Assembly (NCBI GenBank): GCA_022072055.1
Contig: JAJVIK010000011.1
Span: 494,597-558,596 of the forward strand
DNA: 64,000 nucleotides
From: a bacterium
GTDB taxonomy: Bacteria > Hinthialibacterota > Hinthialibacteria > OLB16
Direction: 5' to 3'
The notes beneath the pieces were generated by a model, which saw only the letters and a program-made list of their open reading frames with translations, was not told the origin of the DNA and ran no database searches. Shown here one piece after another: positions 36,141-43,900 of the stretch; the stretch's first letter is position 1; each line of letters starts with the position of its first letter. The translations under genes were made by a program, and so were the position numbers.

Positions 36141-36915
36141 CGCTCTCGCTCCTTGGGTCTCCAACAAGTCGGAAACCGAGCACCCGCTTGACTGCATCCG
36201 AGGTTCGTCTCCCGGGAACGCCATCCGCCTTGACCGCGATCCCGGGGATTTCATTCAAAAACCGTTGGAGCTTCTCGGCGTGCCCGGTTCGTCCCAGCGA
36301 GTATTCAATGACCGCGGCGGGGGAGGTTGGCTGAGGCGCCAACGACACCATTCCCGTTTCAACCATCCGCCGCAAGAGGACAGCGGCGCCGCACTGCTTG
36401 GAAACCGCATCCGGGTCATATCGTCCGTCCTCGACAAACTTGCCCTTTGTGTAGTGATTGGAAAACGACCAGAGGTAAGGGGAAGGGATGGGTCGCTTCA
36501 GGCTTCTGTAGCCGAAACCATTGTAGACTTCGAGCTGGAAGAGGGTTCCCGCAAGACTCCAGTCGGTCCATCGGTCCATTCGCTTGAGTCGAAGGGCATC
36601 CTCGGCGCTGGCTTCCCAAGTAAAAGGCGGATGCCCCTGCTTCGGCCTTCCTGCAGGAGCACGAACAGTCCGCGCGGATAGCGGGTCCCCGTTGTGCAGG
36701 TGCAGGTCGAAGCTCCGGCCCGCTTCAAGGGAGTGCAGAATCGCGATCACATGCCAAGGGACTCCGGTAGCTTCGGAAACCCTATCGTAGCGTGGTTTCC
36801 CCGCGAGGATCCTCTCTAAGAGCTTCTCCACCAGCCTCTCACGCCTCGGCGCAAGAACACAGGTCCCGAAGAGGGTTTCATACTCGTAGCGGACGGGCTG
36901 GGTCAATCTGGGCAT
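36130..36915 (-). CDS. Lysozyme-like protein with peptidoglycan-binding C-terminus
   Basis: A 261-residue protein resembling a conserved lysozyme-fold family. The segment WHVIAILHSLEAGRSFDLHLHNGDPLSAR contains a Glu (about residue 64) in the position of the catalytic acid, and FTWEASAEDALRLKRMD follows as in that family. The C-terminal portion KLQRFLNEIPGIAVKADGVPGRRTSDAVKRVLG looks like a PG_binding_1 repeat. No signal peptide is visible. The ATG at 36915 is preferred to an upstream TTG. It sits between a degenerate M24 gene and an ABC transporter in one operon, which is an unusual setting for a muramidase. Confidence 0.72.
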   Translation of the reverse strand: MPRLTQPVRYEYETLFGTCVLAPRRERLVEKLLERILAGKPRYDRVSEATGVPWHVIAILHSLEAGRSFDLHLHNGDPLSARTVRAPAGRPKQGHPPFTWEASAEDALRLKRMDRWTDWSLAGTLFQLEVYNGFGYRSLKRPIPSPYLWSFSNHYTKGKFVEDGRYDPDAVSKQCGAAVLLRRMVETGMVSLAPQPTSPAAVIEYSLGRTGHAEKLQRFLNEIPGIAVKADGVPGRRTSDAVKRVLGFRLVGDPRSESDDE

Positions 36916-36954
36916 CGCTTCTCTCAATGGTTCAATCGCAACCCCGGGCGATCC

Positions 36955-38058
36955 TCAAGGCTGGAGGATATCGGGACGCTCCAGGCGGCCAAGGTCGGTT
37001 TGCGCCCACACCATCGGCCACTCCTTCGCCTCGGTCAGGCACTCCACTCCGGACTCGGTCACCAGGAAGGTGTCCTCGGATTTTGTACCCGTAACGCTCG
37101 GATTCCAGGCCACGGCGGTGGGGGCAGCAAGGGCGTGTTCCGACCCCGGCACGGCCCGGATGTCGCGCCCCTCATATCCGGTGAGTCCCCCCTGATGGTG
37201 GCGATGCCATTCCTCGCCGAAATCTTCCTCCTCATACTGACGAATCCCTTGAGCCAGGATCACCCCAAGGCGGGCGCCGGGATGACTCGCCAGGTTGAGG
37301 ACCGTGTCGATCCGGCAGACCGCATCGTGCTTACGTCGCAGGTCGGAGCCCATCGGCGCGAAGGAGACCATCCGGGACAGACTCGCGTTCAGTCCCCACT
37401 TGCGCGCGCCCAAAACCAACAGCGCGGTTTTCTCCAGCCGCTTCTCGGTCGGCAGGGGGTGACGGTATTTGTCGATCCGTTCATCGAAGGCCACAAGTCG
37501 GACCGAGGCCTCGAGTCCCCGCGCGAGGCATCCGCCCGCGAGAAGCCCGGCAACCTCGAATTCGGTCATTCCCGGTTTCAGGGCCCTGCAAGTTCCATTC
37601 AGAACCTCCTCGGCGGCCTGTCCCAGGAGTCGGTAGCGGTTCATCTCGCTCGGTAAAAGCGGGTGGCGAAGGCGAATGAGGTCCGCGGCGAGGTCCACCC
37701 CTCCACCCGACCCATCGGAGCCATGCTCAAGTCCGCTCAAGAGCTTGGCCAAGGCCGCGGGTTTGTCGGTCCGTTCGGCGTGCCACGGGTAAGGCGCGGG
37801 TTGGATTGGGAGATCGAAACACTCCTCCTCCAATTGGCGAGCTGTCTCGATGTTGCTTGAGAGCAGGAAGACCTTTTCGCGGGTGACCACCAGGACTCCG
37901 GCCCCGATCTCGCTGGCCGCGGCGACATGGTTCTGTCCGCCGCAGGTGAGCCAAGCGAAATGGCTCCGGCGCGCGAGCAGAACCGCGCCGAGTCCGCGCG
38001 CCTCCAAGAGGGCGCGGAGACGATCCCTCTTCGCGGCAAACTCCTCGCCTCGGGTCAT
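36955..38058 (-). CDS. M24-like (creatinase/aminopeptidase P) protein, probably not a metalloenzyme
   Basis: A 367-residue protein with the two-domain M24 layout: an N-terminal creatinase-like domain (about 1-130; LARRSHFAWLTCGGQNHV) and a C-terminal pita-bread domain. The metal site appears degraded. The strand where the family carries the first two Asp ligands reads ALLVLGARKWGLNASLSRMVSF, with no Asp. HRHHQGGLTGYEGRD keeps the histidine cluster. The KYRHPLPTEKRL block is characteristic of a divergent M24 subfamily. It may bind rather than cleave prolyl or amidino substrates. Its ATG overlaps the small upstream gene as ATGA. Confidence 0.75.
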   Translation of the reverse strand: MTRGEEFAAKRDRLRALLEARGLGAVLLARRSHFAWLTCGGQNHVAAASEIGAGVLVVTREKVFLLSSNIETARQLEEECFDLPIQPAPYPWHAERTDKPAALAKLLSGLEHGSDGSGGGVDLAADLIRLRHPLLPSEMNRYRLLGQAAEEVLNGTCRALKPGMTEFEVAGLLAGGCLARGLEASVRLVAFDERIDKYRHPLPTEKRLEKTALLVLGARKWGLNASLSRMVSFAPMGSDLRRKHDAVCRIDTVLNLASHPGARLGVILAQGIRQYEEEDFGEEWHRHHQGGLTGYEGRDIRAVPGSEHALAAPTAVAWNPSVTGTKSEDTFLVTESGVECLTEAKEWPMVWAQTDLGRLERPDILQP

Positions 38059-38255
38059 GCCTCCTGACCCCCATCCTTGGGACTGTCATGGTCCAGGCTC
38101 GATTTGATCGTGTGGGCGATCTCACGGGCGCGGTGTTCAATGGCGGCCTTGGCTCCAGGCTCGCGCGAATCGAGGTACTCCAGAACCGCCGCGATGCTCA
38201 CCATGTTGGCAAGCACGGCGTCCTGGACGCGAATTTTTCCGGGAAGTTCACTCAT
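38055..38255 (-). CDS. Small conserved-looking protein, unknown
   Basis: A 66-residue mostly helical protein with no signal or recognised family. A central helix reads VLANMVSIAAVLEYLDSREPGAKAAIEHRAREIAHTIKSSL. It starts three bases after the endonuclease III-like stop and its own stop overlaps the M24 start, so it is translated in the middle of the operon. Function is unknown. Confidence 0.55.
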   Translation of the reverse strand: MSELPGKIRVQDAVLANMVSIAAVLEYLDSREPGAKAAIEHRAREIAHTIKSSLDHDSPKDGGQEA

Positions 38256-38258
38256 GGA

Positions 38259-38945
38259 TTAGGCTCCTTGTTCGGCGCTGTGCGGAAGAGGCTCGAGGGG
38301 ACAGATTGCGCACAGCGGCCTCTTTCGACAATAGGATTTTCCGGCTTCCACAATCTGGGCGTGGAAATCGTTGTAGAACTCGGCGTCGGGAGGGCATTCG
38401 CGCATGAAGCGCTCCTGGATGGCGTGGTAGCTCGGCTTTCCGTTCAAGTAGAAGTGGCGAGTGAAGATGCGCCGGGTGTAGGCGTCCACGACGAAGATCG
38501 GCTTGTCGAGGGCGTACAGGAGAATGCTGTCGGCCGTTTCGGGCCCGATCCCGTTGACCCTGAGGAGCTGCGCTCTCAATTCCTCGAGCGGGACCTTGCG
38601 CATTCGCGCGAGGGAGCCGCCGTGGGTTTCGTCGATAAAGGCCACCAGCGCCTTGAGCTTGCGCGCCTTCTGATTGAAGTAACCGGATGGGCGAATCCAT
38701 TCGGCGAGCTCCCCTTCGCGCGCCTCGCGGATGCCCTTGATCGAAAGAGCGTTGTTGGCCTTCAGGTTCCGAATCGCCTTTTCGACATTGGACCAGGCGG
38801 TGTTCTGGGTCAGGATCGCGCCGACCATCACCTCGAACGGGGTTTCTCCCGGCCACCAGTTCCGGTGACCGAAATGTTCCCGCAGGCGTTGGTACACCTC
38901 GGAAAGCGGTGGCAAGGCATGATGGCGCGCCATGCGGGAAATCAT
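38259..38945 (-). CDS. Endonuclease III-related DNA glycosylase
   Basis: A 228-residue HhH-GPD protein related to endonuclease III, closest in pattern to the shorter MagIII/COG2231-like group. The helix-hairpin-helix is LRVNGIGPETADSILLYAL, and the catalytic Asp154 lies in FVVDAYTRRI. In classic endonuclease III a lysine follows the GVG turn; here that position is Glu, so the enzyme is probably a monofunctional glycosylase rather than an AP lyase. The C-terminal Cys residues (206, 212, 215) resemble an iron-sulfur loop but the fourth cysteine is missing. It begins a six-gene operon. Confidence 0.82.
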   Translation of the reverse strand: MISRMARHHALPPLSEVYQRLREHFGHRNWWPGETPFEVMVGAILTQNTAWSNVEKAIRNLKANNALSIKGIREAREGELAEWIRPSGYFNQKARKLKALVAFIDETHGGSLARMRKVPLEELRAQLLRVNGIGPETADSILLYALDKPIFVVDAYTRRIFTRHFYLNGKPSYHAIQERFMRECPPDAEFYNDFHAQIVEAGKSYCRKRPLCAICPLEPLPHSAEQGA

Positions 38946-38990
38946 AGCGAATCGCGCGGAGGTGTCAGGAAGGGTGGACTCCCGTGTCAG

Positions 38991-40940
38991 TCAATTCGAC
39001 CCGCTTTCCTCAAAGTGAAGTCGCAAGATTCTCTCGATTTCCTTGATCACAAGGGGATGTTCGTGGATCTGGGTGTGGCGCGCGGGAACAATCAGCTCGG
39101 ACTCAGCCCAGGAAATCCGGGCGCTGGGGAGGAGCACCACTCCATCGCCCCCTTCCTCGCCCACGCCCTGGGCGTTCCCGACAATGTTGTGGTAGTGGAC
39201 CTCCGGGGAACGGGGAGCCTCCGCGAGCGCCGCGAGGACCGGCGAATCGGTGCGCAGCTGATTAATGCTGGTGAAGTAGTCCTCATCGAGGCTCATCCGG
39301 GCATACTGTTTGTTCTTGTCCCCCACGGTCTGGATGAACATGCGGGTGGGTTTGGGGAGATCGACCAACTGAGTTCCGAGCCACCCCAGGGGGCGCATGG
39401 CGATGGGCGATCCCTGATGGGGAGTGGCCATGAAGACCACCCGCCGGATGAAGGGGAGACGTTTGAAATAGAGCGTGCGCTGGAATTCGTCGCGCTCTTC
39501 GGGAGTAAGGTCGAGACGGTCGATTGGGACTGTCCAGGTGGCGTTCCAGAAGGCCTCCCCGCTGTCTTGGGAGAGGAAGCGCGCCAGGAGCCCCCCCATG
39601 CTGTGCCCGATCATCACGATGCTGTCGAGCGCGGAGTCTTTGTCCTCGGGGTCGAGACGCCTTCGCAGATTAAGGATCGACCGGCGGAGGTCGGCGGCGT
39701 TCCAGAGCATTCCTTTCCCAGTGGGGTACTGCATGAACCAGAACTCGTAATGTTGGCGAATCCAGGGGTCATCCATGAGTCCGTTGACCAGGGTTTCCCA
39801 AGGACGGCTCGAGGAGAGAAGACCATGGCACAGGACAACCGGGATGCGACCGGGGCGGTGCGGCTGGAAAAGGAAAACCGCGCCCTGGGTGTCCTCGTCC
39901 GTCCCGATGAAACCCGACCAGGTTCCTGAGTCGAAGCCGGTCTGGTTGAGCATGTAGTTGAGCGGAGTGGAGAGGTCCGCCTCCACGGGGATCTCGAGCT
40001 CGCCGATCCGGATGGTTTCCTGTGCGTAGGGATTGACCAAGTGAATCGTGTCGCGACGGTCGGTGACCTCCAGGTCGAGGGTTTCGTGGGGGATGTAAAG
40101 CGCGGTCACCGGGAAGGCGCACACGGGGGGATAGTTTTCGACCGACATGTCGGGGTTTCCATAGCGCAGGGCGATCAGGGGCACTCCCAGCCCATGTCGT
40201 CGGGAAGAGGGACCGACCTCATCGGTGCGGTAGTCGGCGGTGGGGAGGATCTCGTGGATATCCTCGGCCTGCCAGTCGAACCCGATCAGTTTGAACATCG
40301 CCTGGGTCACCCCCTCCGGTGTGTCGAAGCGATAGAAGGCCTTGGGGTGAAAGGGGATGGCGTCCAGGCTGAAGCGCAGGGTCTGTTCCAGGGAGTAATT
40401 GTAGATGTCACAGGCGTTTCGGAAGCGTGGATGAAAGGCGTGAGTGGGGAGATTCCCCGATGCCACGGTCAGGTAGGCATAGGACAGATAGGACGCAAGG
40501 CCATAGTAGGCGAGGACCTCGGGCTTCGCGGCGGTCAGACGCTGGCTTGGGTTAGGCGCCTCCGGTTCAGCCGCCGGGGGAGTCCCGCGACGCTTGATGA
40601 AGGGGCGGCGGTTCCAGGGGGGGGCGTTGCGCTCGCCGAGGACATTGGCGAGCTCGGCGGCGGCGAAGAGCAGTTTGGTGTCTTGCTGGTTTTCCGGTTC
40701 CTTGAGGATTTCGGCCAGCAGCCCTTCAAAGGCGGTCGCGGGGTTCTTCGAGTACTCTTGCAGGAGGTTCTCGCGGTATAGGACCTCCAGGCTCTCCCGT
40801 GAGAGCTGATTGGATTTGGCCCGGTCGTCCATGCCGAGCACAATCCCTTCCTTGGACCAGTTGGAACGAGCGCCCGTGCGGGCGCAACCGAGAACGAGGC
40901 ACAGGGGGAGACAGAGGGAGCCGACGATAAGGGTCCTCAC
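38991..40940 (-). CDS. Lipase-like alpha/beta hydrolase lipoprotein
   Basis: A 649-residue protein with a lipoprotein signal (LCLPLCLVLGC) and a C-terminal alpha/beta-hydrolase domain. The nucleophile elbow GHSMGG is near residue 443, preceded by the oxyanion-type VVLCHGLLSSSRPW. A likely catalytic His is in PARHTQIHEHPLV near the end. The N-terminal half (about 30-330) is a family-unknown region. It is presumably anchored at the outer membrane or cell surface and hydrolyses an ester. The GTG start is chosen because it gives a good lipobox. It lies just after gspK on the same strand. Confidence 0.82.
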   Translation of the reverse strand: MRTLIVGSLCLPLCLVLGCARTGARSNWSKEGIVLGMDDRAKSNQLSRESLEVLYRENLLQEYSKNPATAFEGLLAEILKEPENQQDTKLLFAAAELANVLGERNAPPWNRRPFIKRRGTPPAAEPEAPNPSQRLTAAKPEVLAYYGLASYLSYAYLTVASGNLPTHAFHPRFRNACDIYNYSLEQTLRFSLDAIPFHPKAFYRFDTPEGVTQAMFKLIGFDWQAEDIHEILPTADYRTDEVGPSSRRHGLGVPLIALRYGNPDMSVENYPPVCAFPVTALYIPHETLDLEVTDRRDTIHLVNPYAQETIRIGELEIPVEADLSTPLNYMLNQTGFDSGTWSGFIGTDEDTQGAVFLFQPHRPGRIPVVLCHGLLSSSRPWETLVNGLMDDPWIRQHYEFWFMQYPTGKGMLWNAADLRRSILNLRRRLDPEDKDSALDSIVMIGHSMGGLLARFLSQDSGEAFWNATWTVPIDRLDLTPEERDEFQRTLYFKRLPFIRRVVFMATPHQGSPIAMRPLGWLGTQLVDLPKPTRMFIQTVGDKNKQYARMSLDEDYFTSINQLRTDSPVLAALAEAPRSPEVHYHNIVGNAQGVGEEGGDGVVLLPSARISWAESELIVPARHTQIHEHPLVIKEIERILRLHFEESGSN

Positions 40941-40978
40941 AATCCCCCATTATCGGGGGAATCGGGGTGGAAATTCAC

Positions 40979-43900
40979 CTACCGGCGCAGTTCCACCTCA
41001 ATTCTTTGATCCGCGACCTGTTCCGGCTGGGGGGTCGGGACGGGCTGATTGCCGGAAACCCTTGGCGAATCCACATTGAACACCCGTCCGCGCGAAGTCA
41101 CGATGAACTCGTTGGATTGCACGGTGGAGAGGTTGGCAACCCTCCCCATCATGATGAGCAGGTCGGACTCGTCGATTGAGGGCTGGGTTGCGGGATCGAG
41201 GTCACGCCAGTTTCCGGGTTTGAGGTCGCCGCCGGTAGCCAGGTTGATCCGCCGCAGCTCCTGAATCAGGACCGGATGGAGAAACACATTGGCCAGATCC
41301 CCCACTTCGCGATAGGGGCCATCATCCCCGCCCGCGGCGCCCGCCTCATCCGGTTCGTCGATCAGCTCAGGCGAATTCGGATCGTCGGGATCCACAAAAT
41401 CCCCGTCATCATTGTAGCTGAACCTGCCGAAACCGAGCCGGGTGTCAATGAATCCGCGATCCCCATTCTCCTCAGCTTCCAGAATGGGTGAGTCCCAGAA
41501 GGGGGGATAACGGAACGGTTCATCGGACCTGCCCGGCGCGCCGCCGATATCGCTTAGGTCTGAGGCAGCCTCCGGGTTGGCGGGCTCCGGAGAGCCATCC
41601 AGGTCATCATCGTGGTAGGGGAACCCGATTTCGCCGTCGAAACCCCGCTGGGAACGCCCCATGACAATCACCTGGGACATCAAACCCGCAAACCGCAAGC
41701 GGGCGGGAATCTCACTGAACCTGGGTGACTCGGGGGGCAGGAAGGGGAGCGCGGTGAGCACCTTCTGGTCCGCGCAGTTGATGTTCAGCAGACCCTCCAC
41801 CTCGGCGTCCGGATGGAAGCTAAGTCGGCTTGCCAGTTGGCGCATCTCGCTTGGAGTCGGACCGGAGAAAATACCCCTGCCCATCGAGAATTTTTCGAGA
41901 TTTCTCCCAAACGCCCCCGCGAGATAGGGTGAGCAGCTCGCCATGGGTCCTTCGCGGAAGCGCAGGCTGCGCTGGAAGACATAGGTCTGGGGATCATCGC
42001 CCGGGACAGTCAGAATGCGGCGCCTGTCGATGAAGAAGGATTGCCCCTCCAGGTTGGTGTCGGGGAAATAGAACCACTCCTGTCCAGGGTCCCCCGCGAT
42101 GCGCCCGGCGGGTTTGATGAGGGTCGGGTCCTGGACTTCCGGATCGGCGCGTCTTCCGGGTGAGATCTCGATGTATGCGAAGAGGCGCTGGGTGGAGGTG
42201 GCGCTGGATTGCGGCCCAAAGGTGAGCCGCAGGGAACCGTGCTCCAAATCGAGGATATCCTTGTACTGGTCGGGGAACTTCGGATCGATGACATAGGCCA
42301 GTTCCCCGTGATAGACCGTGCTATAGCGCTCGTCATCCGACTCGGTGTTGTTGTTGTCTGTGGGATCAAGGTCGATTCTTCCGACGGCGCGATTGGAGAT
42401 TCCCCCCACTCGAACATAGAGAAGCGGGAAGCGCTCCTCGTCATCCAAATCCGGGTCCGGATTGCGGAAATGGTTGAGAATCCCCGGCCAGTGGAAGGTC
42501 ACCTCGCCGGTCGCCGGAATGGTGAAGAGGTTTTCGCCGAATTCCGTCCAGGTGTGGACCGGGATGTCGGTTCCGTTGGTGGCGTTCCCGACCGTTCCGG
42601 CGCTGGCGCGCCCGACCACGCGCTCAGCCTTGAAGCTCGCCCCGGCTCGGATTTCCTCCTTGGTGGGGGTGGGCGTGTTGACCAGGGTGACCGCGGCGTC
42701 CTCAGCCAGGAAGCGCATCGGTCCGTGCACGTACATCTCCTCGGTGGTGGTGGTGTCGTCGGTCTTGGAGGCGGTCCCCTTGGTGTCAAGCGTCCTCTCG
42801 ATCCGAAGCACGGATCGAGTCGGATCGCCGCGATGTTGGGGGGCGAAGGCGACCTCATCCTGACGGCGCGTCCGTTGGTTCGGAGTGCAGAAGTCGGTGG
42901 AGATGTTGAAGTAAAAAGAATCCATGAGGACCCCACCGGGGGCGTACATCTCCACGTTCTTGGTCCCATCCTGGCCGAACACAATCTCATGCAGATTCAG
43001 CGTCAGGTTGAGCGGTTCGGTCGTGGAAACCACGCTATCGCCGGAGAGGATGAGGGGCTCCACTCCCCCCTCGTGGGCCGCAGGAACGAGCGCGGGAATC
43101 TTGGAGGGGCCATCGTCCTTGATATCGTCCGGATCGACATCCTCGCGGTAGAGGACCGCAAATTGTCCGGGGTTGAGGACAAAGTCTTCTTCATCCTTGA
43201 GGCGCGTGACTCGCGTGGTGTCCTCTTCATTGGCGTCCTGGACCCCATTGTTGTTGGCGTCGTCAAAGCTCCCCACGCGGAACTCCCAGTTCGCCAGCGA
43301 GATGGGGCGCTCCCCGAAGTTGGCGAGCTCGATGTATTGGGCGTCCGGCGCATAGAGCTCGACATAGTCAAAGGAGATGTCGGCGGTCCCGGGAACCTTG
43401 TTGATTTGAATCACGAGCTCGCCATCCTCAAGGACCGGAACCTTTTCCACGGAGGCGAAGGCTTTCCCGTTCTGGAAGACATTCACAAAGGCCTTGCCGA
43501 ACCGGTCGGCCTGAGAGTTATTGGCCGGGTTGATGGCAATCAGCGGGTAAGTGTTATTGGCCGCCAGGGGAAGGCTCCCGAGGTTCCAGTTCCCGGTGGA
43601 GCGGCTGTAGGCGATCACATAGTACTCCCCCTTGGGGATCGAGGGGAAAACCCACACATCGCCGCTCTGGGCCGCGGTGTCGATCGTGTAGTGCGTTCCG
43701 TCCTCCGCGAGGGTCCAGTTCCCGTGGGTCGCGCCGAAGTAGCGCTCCGGTTGGAGACGCATGAGCGGGCGGGCCATGACTTCGGTGATGCGGATCGCCT
43801 CGTTGCCGTACGCGACCGTGGTCGTCACGCTTTGAGTGCTTGATCCGCTTGGGATGCGGACCGTGGAAATCCCATCCGGCTGGTCATCCGAAACCGAGTA

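Noticed and set aside
42209-43843. Long plus-strand frame (544 codons) opposite gspK
   Set aside because: Antisense shadow of the repeat-rich, GC-rich gspK gene; low-complexity composition and no domain.
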